Assembly (NCBI RefSeq): GCF_016680995.1
Contig: NZ_JAEQMG010000042.1
Coordinates: 1-22,286 of the forward strand
Length of the DNA stretch: 22,286 nucleotides
Direction: 5' to 3'
DNA from: Ruminococcus difficilis
GTDB lineage: Bacteria > Bacillota_A > Clostridia > Oscillospirales > Acutalibacteraceae
Shown here in pieces: positions 13,619 through 19,834 of the stretch. Numbering within the stretch: the first letter of the stretch is position 1; every line of letters starts with the position of its first letter. The translations under genes were made by a program, and so were the position numbers. Under the pieces are notes generated by a model. The model ran no database searches. It was not told where the DNA came from and saw nothing but the letters and a program-made list of their open reading frames with translations.

Positions 13619-13637
13619 TTTTCATCATTCCTTTGTA

Positions 13638-15911
13638 TTATGAATGTTCTATTCTTTGAAAATACTTTTCTGACTTCTCATCGCATATCCGCAATATTTC
13701 CCGCTTTTCTTCATCAGTCAGATTCTTCCACACTGTCGGCTCCACCTCGATGATGCCGAGGGTTTTGGTGTGGCGGAGCATCTGCATATCTTCAAAGCGT
13801 TTGAACGGATTTGCAAGGATATTCCTTCTCGCTTCCGCGTCGGTGTAACCGCCCTTCGCGAAAATACTGTTCGCTTTTTCAGCTTTCAATCCGCTTGCTT
13901 TTCTTCCCTCATAATATTCCCTGAAATACGCGACGATATTATCAATCGGCACCCGTCCGTTTTTGTCGGCATGTGCAAAAATCGCTTTTAGCAAAACGGG
14001 CTTGTAGGAATAACTCATGTCCATTTGCCGCACCATATCCATGAAAAGCTCCTTGCGGTTTTCATCGTCTATTAATGTCCAGCCGTATTCTTCAGCCGCC
14101 GCATTCAGCGTTTCCTCGCGGAAGTATTTCAGCTTTTTGTGCTCACTGAGCGGTACGATCATATCGGGAATGATCTTGCCCTCACGGATATAGCGTTCAA
14201 CGGTTTCGGACTGCACGTCCACGCGGCGGATAAACTCCATTTGCGACAACATTCCCGCCGCTTCGTCCTGCCAGTTGAATACGTCAACCGCTTCATAATC
14301 CGTCGCGCTGACGGGATAGTCGATCAGCGCTTCCGGCTTTTCTCCTCTGCGGTACAGCTCGTCATCCTCCTGCATCTGCTGTTTGGTTCCAAGGACGCGC
14401 TTTCCGGGATGATATTCCTTTAATTTCATCAGTCGATGAAGTGAATACGGCATATTATACTGACTCGCGTTATCCACGAAGTCAAACACCATCAAAAATT
14501 CCTTGCCGTCGCTCAACCTCATACCTCTGCCGAGCTGCTGTGTATAGAGCACCTTTGACATTGTCGGACGTGCCATAAACAAAACTTCGGTTTCAGGGCA
14601 ATCCCAACCCTCATTGAGCAGGTCACAGGCGCATAACACCTTGATTTCGCCATGCTTGAATTTGGCAAGGATTTCATTTCTCCCGGACATTTTCATGCTG
14701 CCCGACACCGCCTGTGCAGGAACGCCGCGTTCACGTATTTTTGCTGCGATTTCCTCCGCATGCTTTACACTCGCGCAGAAGATGACCGTGCGTTTGTCTG
14801 ACACGTATTCCATAAAGGTATCAACAATCAGTTTGTTGCGGTCAGGAACAAATATCTTACTTTCAAGGTCGCGGATATTGTAGCGGACGCTGTTGAACCG
14901 CACCTTCGTCAAATCAATGTTGGTATGTATTCTGATACAACGAACGGACACAAGCTCGCCGATTTCCACCGCCGTCTTGATATCGAGCTTATGCGCGGTA
15001 TTTTTGAAAATGTCCAGAATGTTCCGGTCGTCGGCACGTTCGGGAGTCGCCGTCAGTCCGAGCGTGAAGGACGGTTTGAAATACGACAAAATTTTCTGAT
15101 AGGTTTCAGCTGCCGCATGATGCGCTTCGTCAATGATCAGATACTCAAAATCCGTTTCGCCAAACTCCTCCGTATGCAGCGCGACGCTCTGCACACTGCC
15201 GCAAACAACAAACGCATCCTTTTCTTTGAGCGGACCCATATAAATACCGACGCTCACGTCAGTCCACAGTCTTTTGAATGTCTCCGCCGCCTGTGTGACA
15301 AGCTCGTTGGTATGCGCGATAAACAACGTGCGCTTGCCAATGCGCTTTGCGTCCGTGACCGCAGTCACGGTTTTTCCCGTGCCTGTCGCGTGATAAATCA
15401 AGGCGATGGTTTCATGCCGCCTACGCATTTCTTCAAGCGAAGCAAGCGCGTCTTTTTGGTGTTCCTTGAGCTCCAGATTATCCGCTTCAATGGCTTTGCT
15501 CCGCTGACACGGAAGATAGTCCTCCACCTCGCGGAAATGCGGCGAAGAACCTAAAAAAACGCGCAGCTCGTCCTTGACGGTATCGGGCTGCTGCTGCATC
15601 TGACGAACCGCCCAGCGGTAAACATCCCATCCGAGATAGATCATGCTGTTCTGCTTGAGCAGGTCGTCATAGTATTTGTTGCGCGAAACAAGCCGCGGAT
15701 TGTGGGTGGCTTCATCGTCAATTTCAATCGCGATTCTTTTCGCGCCGTTCTCAATCAGGAAGTCCGCAAATCGATCGTTGTTGTAGATGTCAAAGAAGTG
15801 ATACTGGCTGTATAAGTACCCTGCTTTTTCCGCGCCGAAGGTATCGGAAAACAGGTCGATAAACAAATCCTCCGCCGTACTGCCGGGCGCGGCATGTAAT
15901 GATGTGCTCAT
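13638..15911 (-). CDS. nuclease-SF2 DEAH helicase fusion with MerR-like HTH insert
   Basis: This is a 757-aa multidomain protein. Residues about 10-100 form a Vsr/DUF559-like nuclease-type module: FADFLIENGAKRIAIEIDDE gives Asp50, Glu63 and Asp65 spacing of the PD-(D/E)XK kind, then SRNKYYDDLL and MIYLGWDVYRW. The helicase core follows: HATGTGKT (174-181, Walker A), IIDEAHHA (DEAH 261-264), LGLTATPER (motif III) and QQLGRGMRLSDGK (motif VI), as in type III restriction R subunits. After the core, FIRRVDVQSETVERYIREGK resembles a MerR-type HTH, and the C-terminus is helical and uncharacterised. No methylase lies next to it, so a DNA repair or stand-alone defence helicase-nuclease is likelier than a classical restriction enzyme. 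AGAGGAAG lies upstream of the ATG. Confidence 0.88.
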   Translation of the reverse strand: MSTSLHAAPGSTAEDLFIDLFSDTFGAEKAGYLYSQYHFFDIYNNDRFADFLIENGAKRIAIEIDDEATHNPRLVSRNKYYDDLLKQNSMIYLGWDVYRWAVRQMQQQPDTVKDELRVFLGSSPHFREVEDYLPCQRSKAIEADNLELKEHQKDALASLEEMRRRHETIALIYHATGTGKTVTAVTDAKRIGKRTLFIAHTNELVTQAAETFKRLWTDVSVGIYMGPLKEKDAFVVCGSVQSVALHTEEFGETDFEYLIIDEAHHAAAETYQKILSYFKPSFTLGLTATPERADDRNILDIFKNTAHKLDIKTAVEIGELVSVRCIRIHTNIDLTKVRFNSVRYNIRDLESKIFVPDRNKLIVDTFMEYVSDKRTVIFCASVKHAEEIAAKIRERGVPAQAVSGSMKMSGRNEILAKFKHGEIKVLCACDLLNEGWDCPETEVLFMARPTMSKVLYTQQLGRGMRLSDGKEFLMVFDFVDNASQYNMPYSLHRLMKLKEYHPGKRVLGTKQQMQEDDELYRRGEKPEALIDYPVSATDYEAVDVFNWQDEAAGMLSQMEFIRRVDVQSETVERYIREGKIIPDMIVPLSEHKKLKYFREETLNAAAEEYGWTLIDDENRKELFMDMVRQMDMSYSYKPVLLKAIFAHADKNGRVPIDNIVAYFREYYEGRKASGLKAEKANSIFAKGGYTDAEARRNILANPFKRFEDMQMLRHTKTLGIIEVEPTVWKNLTDEEKREILRICDEKSEKYFQRIEHS

Positions 15912-15944
15912 AGGGTGTTCACTTCCTCTGAAAAGTCTGAATTA

Positions 15945-15974
15945 ATTGTAGCACTTTTTTTGCCGCTCCGTCAA
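15945..15974 (-). promoter_or_regulatory. promoter of the helicase gene
   Basis: Minus strand: -35 TTGACG (15974-15969), an 18-bp spacer and -10 TACAAT (15950-15945), about 34 bp upstream of the ATG. It may serve the helicase, carbonic anhydrase, methyltransferase and HIT genes together, because no gap among them exceeds 19 bp. Confidence 0.7.
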
Positions 15975-15998
15975 GGTTAAGCCACATAATATTTCAAT

Positions 15999-16173
15999 GG
16001 GGTGATTGAGGTGATTATTCTCCAAAATCCGCATAAATACTTGTGTTTTCCACTTTTTGTCAGGGTGGCGTTCGGGTGATTTATCCCCTCAAGTTTACCT
16101 GAACATCACCCCAGCGGATGATTGAAAAAGCTGATGAACACTGATAAAATGCAGATATTACCCCAATCACCCG
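15999..16173. repeat. GGTGATT repeats forming nested inverted stems
   Basis: The heptamer GGTGATT occurs directly at 16001-16007, 16010-16016 and 16075-16081, with inverted copies in CATCACCCC (16104-16112; six of the seven bases) and AATCACCCG (16165-16173). Pairs are nested: GGGTGATTG/CAATCACCC (16000-16008 with 16164-16172), ATCCGC/GCGGAT (16027-16032 with 16114-16119) and GGGTGAT/ATCACCC (16074-16080 with 16105-16111). It is non-coding. It could be a multi-site operator or a structured RNA in the 288-bp gap between two leftward genes. Confidence 0.55.
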
Positions 16174-16199
16174 TAAATTTCATAACTCCCAAAACTATT

Positions 16200-17012
16200 T
16201 CATTCCAATACAATACTGCCCTTTTCTTCTCTGTCCATCGCGTATGTCAGCAGAGCGGACTTGCTGATGGCGGCAAAGTAATCGGACTCGCCGTATTCAT
16301 CGTCATACAGCTCCTCTATCATCCTCAGCGTTTCGCGCAGCTGCAGAAGCATGGCAAATTCATGCTTGCAGTGATACGAGCAGAAACATCCGCAGGTCAG
16401 ATTGCTGATCTCGCCCGCGAAATAGTCAAACGTCAGCTCATAAGCCCTGCTGCCCTCGACGATCGCTCTGCCGCTTTCGCCGTCCACGCTGATGTACACT
16501 ACCTTGCAACGGTTGTAGTAATCAAACCCTCTTTCCGCTATCTCGCTGCGGAAACCAAAGGCTCTCGGGTCATCAATATGAACGCTCTCGTTGTCACAGC
16601 CCACCGCGTACTCCTCTTCACTCTCGGGAGGAAGGAACCACGCGCGGATCTTGTCGTATGGAATGACGTCCTTGTCAAAGGCTATCAGGTGCGAACCGCC
16701 GAAATACAGTCTGCCTTTTACCTCTGTGTCGGCAACCGCGATCACGCGCTTGTAGTCGGACAGTCTGATTTTAAAGGTGCGCGACAGCTCGGTCACGATT
16801 CCCTTCACGCCCTCGAGCTTTCCCTCGACAAAGACGATGTCGCCGACGTGCAGATCAAAGCGGTCGTTGTAGTAAGAATAGGAACGTCCCTGACTCGGGA
16901 AGCGCACCTGCACCACCGACTTTACAGGCTGCATCTCTCCGGGCATCTCCGCAAGCTGCTCCGCTGTCTGCTGCTCTTCCTCATATCCGCTGAAACCGAT
17001 TTTGAACTTCAT
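16200..17012 (-). CDS. SWIM zinc-finger domain protein
   Basis: This 270-aa protein starts at ATG 17012, behind GGGGAGGTA; an in-frame ATG at 17096 has no ribosome site. The C-terminal part holds a SWIM motif CxCx5CxH, seen as TCGCFCSYHCKHEFAML (Cys207, Cys209, Cys215, His217), a zinc module for DNA or protein binding common in bacterial Swi2/Snf2-associated proteins. The first 200 residues are beta-rich with YYNDRFDLHVGDIVFVEGKL, suggesting a small SH3/KOW-like barrel, and match no named domain I know. No SNF2 ATPase lies in the window, although a helicase-nuclease gene is immediately downstream. Cytoplasmic; function unknown. Confidence 0.82.
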   Translation of the reverse strand: MKFKIGFSGYEEEQQTAEQLAEMPGEMQPVKSVVQVRFPSQGRSYSYYNDRFDLHVGDIVFVEGKLEGVKGIVTELSRTFKIRLSDYKRVIAVADTEVKGRLYFGGSHLIAFDKDVIPYDKIRAWFLPPESEEEYAVGCDNESVHIDDPRAFGFRSEIAERGFDYYNRCKVVYISVDGESGRAIVEGSRAYELTFDYFAGEISNLTCGCFCSYHCKHEFAMLLQLRETLRMIEELYDDEYGESDYFAAISKSALLTYAMDREEKGSIVLE

Positions 17013-17143
17013 GGTAATACCTCCCCATAAAATAAGTATGTGTTGTATTTCTGATACCAATATTATCTCAAAACCGATGTCCCATTTAACGGACATTGCA
17101 ATCCATCATCGTGATTTTCCCGCTTATTTGCAATATATGATTA

Positions 17144-17183
17144 GAAAAAGCGTGCAAACAGATTTGAATTCTGCTTACACGCT
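17144..17183 (-). terminator. intrinsic terminator of the merR/tipA-like gene
   Basis: AGCGTG (17149-17154) pairs with CACGCT (17178-17183), extended by AA/TT and CAGA/TCTG with small mismatches. On the minus strand the stem runs into a run of five T (17149-17145), just after the stop at 17191. Confidence 0.75.
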
Positions 17184-17190
17184 GTAGGAT

Positions 17191-17901
17191 TTATTTACAG
17201 TAGGACTTGATACACGCCGAAACAAACTCCGCTGTGCCCTCGCCGTGCCGGTCGATATTTTTCCGGAAGCGGTCGTCGGTGACATACATCTGTCCCAAGC
17301 CTTTGAGAATGTCGTCGGTGCAGGTGTAGAAGTTGTCGGTAATACACTGCTGCAATTTTTCTACCGTGATTTTTGCCGGCTCGCTGTCAGGTGAAACACC
17401 GGCGCGGTTCAACTCGGCAAACTCTTCAAACACCGCATCGATCAAGGCGGCGGCTTGGCTGTGATCGGTATGGCGCTGCTCGAATTCTTTGTAGGCGGCG
17501 GTATTGCCCCAACGCTGTTTGGCTTCCTCTGCGTATTGACTTTTCAGAACTTCGTATTCGTTTTTCGTTTTCATAAAACACTCTCCTTTCTCCACGCTGT
17601 CGATTGCCATGATCAACCGCTCCAGTCGTTCTTTTTTCGCAAGCAGCAGCTTCCGCTGACGTGAGAGCGCCTGCTGTTTGTCATAGTCAGGCGACAAGAG
17701 AATCTGCGCGATGGTTTTGAGAGAGAAATCCAGCTCGCGGTAAAATAATATCTCCTGCATGCGCTCCAAAGATCTTTCGTCATAAAACCGGTATCCGTTC
17801 TGCGCGTCGACCTCGGACGGTTTGAGCAATCCGATTTCGTCGTAGTAGTGAAGCGTGCGCACGCTCACGCCAATTTGCTGCGCAAACTCTTTAATCTGCA
17901 T
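17191..17901 (-). CDS. MerR-family regulator with TipAS effector domain (TipAL-like)
   Basis: This 236-aa protein starts at ATG 17901 with GAGGAAG upstream. The N-terminal MerR wing-HTH reads MQIKEFAQQIGVSVRTLHYY, then GYRFYDERSLERMQEILFYR, followed by a dimerization coiled coil (about 75-108). Residues about 110-236 form a TipAS domain (YAEEAKQRWGNTAAYKEFEQ and a C-terminal HGEGTAEFVSACIKSYC), a haem-less globin-like fold that binds hydrophobic or thiopeptide ligands in known members. Its promoter has the 19-bp spacer and central palindrome of MerR-activated promoters, so it probably activates itself. An internal ribosome site may also produce the effector domain alone. Which ligand it senses here is unknown. 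Confidence 0.92.
   Translation of the reverse strand: MQIKEFAQQIGVSVRTLHYYDEIGLLKPSEVDAQNGYRFYDERSLERMQEILFYRELDFSLKTIAQILLSPDYDKQQALSRQRKLLLAKKERLERLIMAIDSVEKGECFMKTKNEYEVLKSQYAEEAKQRWGNTAAYKEFEQRHTDHSQAAALIDAVFEEFAELNRAGVSPDSEPAKITVEKLQQCITDNFYTCTDDILKGLGQMYVTDDRFRKNIDRHGEGTAEFVSACIKSYCK
17572..17589 (-). promoter_or_regulatory. internal ribosome site for a TipAS-only protein
   Basis: Within the merR/tipA-like gene, AAAGGAGAG (17589-17581) stands 6 nt before an in-frame ATG (17574-17572). This would start a 127-aa product, MKTKNEYEVLKSQYAEE onward, equal to the effector domain. The site is stronger than that of the full-length start. Streptomyces tipA is known to make TipAS from an internal start in the same way. 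Confidence 0.65.
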
Positions 17902-17926
17902 TTTCAACTTCCTCACCTCGGGTTCT

Positions 17927-17957
17927 ATGATAACCTATGACGCTGCGTCAGAGTCAA
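17927..17957 (-). promoter_or_regulatory. MerR-type 19-bp-spacer promoter with central palindrome
   Basis: Minus strand: -35 TTGACT (17957-17952), a 19-bp spacer, -10 TATCAT (17932-17927). The spacer contains the 13-bp palindrome TGACGCAGCGTCA (17950-17938). Overlong spacers with a central dyad are the hallmark of MerR-activated promoters. Confidence 0.75.
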
Positions 17958-18004
17958 GTGTTTTCCGAAAATATTTTATAACAATATTTTCGGGAACGCA
18001 ACTG

Positions 18005-18033
18005 TTGCAATCATTCGCCGCGCGTATTATAAT
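18005..18033 (+). promoter_or_regulatory. sigma-A promoter of the second HIT gene
   Basis: -35 TTGCAA (18005-18010), a 17-bp spacer, -10 TATAAT (18028-18033), about 30 bp before the ATG at 18065. Confidence 0.75.
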
Positions 18034-18064
18034 GAGTTATAACCTATCGAAGGAGGCAAACAAT

Positions 18065-18469
18065 ATGGACTGTGTATTTTGCAAAATCATCAAGGGAGAG
18101 CTTCCGAGCTGCAAGCTGTACGAAGACGACACAACGAGTTCCATCATGGATATCGCGGACGACGTTGACGGACATATCCTCGTCATTCCGAAGAAGCACT
18201 TCAAAAATATTCTTGACTGCGACAGCGATGCGCTGCACGACATGATGGATACCGTGCAGAAGGTTTCCCGTCACCTTGTCGACAACTGCGGTTACGACGG
18301 CGTGAACCTGCTCAACGCAAGCGATGAAAGCGCAGGTCAGTCGGTACCGCATTTCCATATCCACATCATTCCGCGCAAGCGCAATGACGGCATTGACGGA
18401 TGGCCTGTTTTCAAGGGCGCCGAAAAGAGCTACTCGTACCATTTCGAAAAACTGAAAATGAACGGTTGA
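18065..18469 (+). CDS. HIT-family protein (Hint/HinT-like)
   Basis: This 134-aa protein starts at ATG 18065 behind GAAGGAGG. It is a compact HinT-type HIT protein: MDCVFCKIIKGELPSCKLYE (a CxxC at Cys3 and Cys6, often zinc-binding), DVDGHILVIPKKHFKNILD, and the triad in GQSVPHFHIHIIPRKRNDG (His96, His98, His100). Enzymes of this type hydrolyse AMP-lysine-like phosphoramidates. It is distinct from the longer HIT protein at 11874-12353. It has its own promoter, and the -35 box of the following RNA gene overlaps its stop codon. Confidence 0.94.
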   Translation: MDCVFCKIIKGELPSCKLYEDDTTSSIMDIADDVDGHILVIPKKHFKNILDCDSDALHDMMDTVQKVSRHLVDNCGYDGVNLLNASDESAGQSVPHFHIHIIPRKRNDGIDGWPVFKGAEKSYSYHFEKLKMNG

Positions 18470-18494
18470 CAAATCCCGTTTCGGAAATTATAAT
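18466..18494 (+). promoter_or_regulatory. consensus sigma-A promoter of the non-coding RNA
   Basis: -35 TTGACA (18466-18471), a 17-bp spacer and -10 TATAAT (18489-18494), both boxes identical to consensus. The -35 overlaps the TGA of the HIT gene. Predicted start is about 18501, exactly where the RNA structure begins. Confidence 0.9.
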
Positions 18495-18500
18495 ATAACC

Positions 18501-18740
18501 AACCTATAAAGAGTGCGCGAGAGACAAGCTCGTTGACCGCACACCAACCTGCAACATGTAAGGTGGTAATGCTTGAATGATGGGTAGCGTTGCGACCGCC
18601 GCCGGTGGCGGATGAAGGGAGCAAAAGCGCTGCGCAAAATAAGGCGTTGAAGGAGCAGTTTTAACTGCGACGCGCAACGACTATATTTTGCGAGGGTAAT
18701 CCTTTGATTTACTACGCCCGTCTGACGATGGGCGTTTTTT
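18501..18740 (+). ncRNA. highly structured ~240-nt non-coding RNA with two predicted pseudoknots (possibly raiA-motif)
   Basis: The transcript runs from a consensus promoter to an intrinsic terminator with no ORF inside. Predicted elements: P1 ACCTAT/ATGGGT (18502-18507 with 18580-18585); P2 GTGCG/CGCAC (18513-18517 with 18538-18542), capped by CGAG/CTCG; P3 ACC-A-ACCT/AGGTGGT (18543-18550 with 18561-18567); a pseudoknot of the P2 loop CAAG (18525-18528) with CTTG (18572-18575); hairpin CCGCC/GGCGG; a long-range stem CGTTGCG/CGCAACG (18588-18594 with 18673-18679) crossed by CGCAAAATA/TATTTTGCG (18633-18641 with 18684-18692); and hairpin GCAG/CTGC (18655-18668). The order P1-P2-P3 with a loop pseudoknot recalls the SAM riboswitch clan, but the length, own terminator and lack of a methionine gene favour a stand-alone RNA. 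From memory the layout resembles the clostridial raiA motif. That RNA exists and is structured is well supported; the class is not settled. Confidence 0.78.
18715..18740 (+). terminator. intrinsic terminator of the non-coding RNA
   Basis: Arms CGCCCGTC (18715-18722) and GATGGGCG (18727-18734) with tetraloop TGAC, then six T. Confidence 0.93.
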
Positions 18741-18782
18741 CGTGCTCCTCTTTTGGGTAATAATTTTTTTGGAGGAACGAAA

Positions 18783-19049
18783 ATGAAAACAATCACAAGT
18801 CTTATCAACGCAAACAAAAAGGTCTATGTCAGAATGAGCAGTGATGAAATCTGCAAAGCGTTTTTCGCGCAGGCAGAGAACGAAGGATTCCTGTTCGGCG
18901 GCATGAAACCGACCGCAAAGCATCCCTCGGATCTGATCGCGGTGCTCTCTGACAAAACGCTCTGTTACGTCGGAACAATCGGAAGAATGGCGGCAGGCTC
19001 GGGAGCGGAAAATGTGTGCGTCATCGACGCGGAGGAAATACTGTTTTAA
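18783..19049 (+). CDS. small conserved-looking protein of unknown function (88 aa)
   Basis: This 88-aa soluble protein has GGAGG 7 nt before its ATG and a strong terminator right after. It has no signal peptide or membrane segment. Stretches such as NANKKVYVRMSSDEICKAFF, AENEGFLFGGMKPTAKHPSD and LCYVGTIGRMAAGSGAENV look like a compact alpha/beta domain. I recall similar small proteins in Clostridia but know no function. It begins 42 nt after the terminator of the non-coding RNA and has no obvious promoter of its own, so it may depend on read-through from that RNA's promoter, which could make the RNA act on it in cis (inference). Confidence 0.78.
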   Translation: MKTITSLINANKKVYVRMSSDEICKAFFAQAENEGFLFGGMKPTAKHPSDLIAVLSDKTLCYVGTIGRMAAGSGAENVCVIDAEEILF

Positions 19050-19055
19050 GGCGCG

Positions 19056-19088
19056 CCTCGCTGAGTCTATTACTCAGCGAGGTTTTTT
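19056..19088 (+). terminator. intrinsic terminator after the 88-aa gene
   Basis: Perfect 10-bp arms CCTCGCTGAG (19056-19065) and CTCAGCGAGG (19073-19082) with a 7-nt loop, then six T. Confidence 0.95.
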
Positions 19089-19089
19089 G

Positions 19090-19189
19090 CGCCCTGTTTC
19101 GCCGTGTGTCGCCCTGTGTGCGATTTGTTGCAGAAAGTCGGGAAAGTACCCGATAAAACCGTTCGCGCCGTGTCGGGCGTTTGTCGCGG
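19090..19189 (+). repeat. 100-bp direct repeat, copy 1
   Basis: About 93 of 100 positions match copy 2 (19365-19464), and the first 42 bp are identical. The first 30 bp are three tandem decamers CGCCCTGTTT, CGCCGTGTGT and CGCCCTGTGT. Hairpin CGGG/CCCG follows in the middle, and a CGCC/GGCG stem runs into GGCGTTTGTC near the end. It lies right after the terminator of the 88-aa gene, at the left side of the mobile element. Confidence 0.85.
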
Positions 19190-19277
19190 CTTTGTGGAGC
19201 CGTGTCAGAATCTGCGCTGCATAAAACAAAGAGTACCGGCGGGTACTTTATCCGCCTATTATGAACTTCCTGACATT

Positions 19278-19298
19278 AAAAACCGCCATAAACGGCGG
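19278..19298 (-). terminator. minus-strand hairpin terminator between the direct repeats
   Basis: Minus strand: CCGCC (19298-19294), a 6-nt loop, GGCGG (19287-19283), then TTTTT (19282-19278). Nothing coding is supported on the minus strand here, so it would end an antisense or non-coding transcript, or it may be incidental. The 19089-19636 gap (about 550 bp) holds the two repeats, this hairpin, another stem AGTACC/GGTACT (19232-19247) and the promoter region of the mobilization genes, with no supported gene. Confidence 0.5.
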
Positions 19299-19364
19299 GT
19301 CAAAAAAATCATCTAACCTGCGAAAGCAACTGTTCACAACGAGGGACTCACGGCAAAGAAAACA

Positions 19365-19464
19365 CGCCCTGTTTCGCCGTGTGTCGCCCTGTGTGCGATT
19401 TGTTGCGAAAAGACGGGAAAGTACCCGACGAAACCTTTCGCGCCGTGTCGGGCGTTTTTCGCGG
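19365..19464 (+). repeat. 100-bp direct repeat, copy 2
   Basis: Second copy, offset 275 bp from copy 1, with the same three iteron-like decamers at its start (19365-19394) and the same internal CGGG/CCCG hairpin. Here the final stem runs into GGCGTTTTTCGCGG, which looks more like a working terminator than in copy 1. Confidence 0.85.
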
Positions 19465-19509
19465 TTTATGAGAGTGAAAATATTTTCGAATATCCGTTCT
19501 AAAAAAGCA

Positions 19510-19546
19510 TTGACACAAATGTTCGAGTATGTTATACTGAACATAC
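19510..19546 (+). promoter_or_regulatory. promoter of the mobile-element genes with overlapping operator
   Basis: -35 TTGACA (19510-19515), a 17-bp spacer, -10 TATACT (19533-19538). The inverted repeat GTATGTTATACTGAACATAC (19527-19546; 7-bp arms, 6-bp spacer) covers the -10 box, so a repressor bound there should block transcription. A leader of about 90 nt follows with TTCGACA at 19548, 19583 and 19598. Confidence 0.75.
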
Positions 19547-19636
19547 ATTCGACAAAGAAACGTTCTTTTTTGATGGACACGGTTCGACAGATTTCGCTTC
19601 GACACTTCGTTACAATATTTGCTATGGAGGTACGCT

Positions 19637-19834
19637 ATGGAACATAAAACTTACAAAAGCTACGACGAGCTTCCGCTGATGCTTTCCGTACAGGACGTGG
19701 CAGACGTGCTCGGCATTTCTATTTCGGGAGCGTATGAGCTGGTAAAAGAAAAGGGCTTTCCCTGTCTGCGCATCGGTGCGCGGATCGTAGTGCCGAAGGA
19801 AAAATTCATCAAGTGGGTGGAGGACAACTCATGA
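19637..19834 (+). CDS. excisionase-type helix-turn-helix protein
   Basis: This 65-aa DNA-binding protein of the HTH_17/excisionase group is best started at ATG 19637 behind GGAGG; an upstream in-frame start at 19619 overlaps that site. The single domain LMLSVQDVADVLGISISGAY continues with ELVKEKGFPCLRIGARIVVP, a MerR/Xis-like winged HTH followed by the strand that contacts DNA. In integrative elements such proteins direct integrase towards excision or act as regulators. It overlaps the next gene by 4 bases (ATGA) and is the first gene of the rightward mobilization operon. Confidence 0.88.
   Translation: MEHKTYKSYDELPLMLSVQDVADVLGISISGAYELVKEKGFPCLRIGARIVVPKEKFIKWVEDNS

Noticed and set aside
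16122..17030. 302-aa open frame antisense to the SWIM gene
   Set aside because: The opposite strand carries the SWIM zinc motif and a good ribosome site; the long frame reflects codon bias.
18501..18585. Simple SAM-I riboswitch
   Set aside because: The P1-P2-P3 and loop pseudoknot are similar, but the typical P4 helix and kink-turn sequences are missing, the RNA extends another 150 nt with its own pseudoknot, and no sulfur-metabolism gene follows. Kept only as a possible relative.
18501..18740. T-box leader (AAGGTGGTAATG resembles the T-box sequence)
   Set aside because: The word lies about 150 nt before the terminator, within a P3 hairpin, and no specifier loop or antiterminator pairing with the terminator is visible; no tRNA synthetase or amino-acid gene follows.
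19619..19636. Earlier start for the excisionase-like protein
   Set aside because: It would place GGAGG inside the coding sequence; ATG 19637 directly follows that ribosome site.
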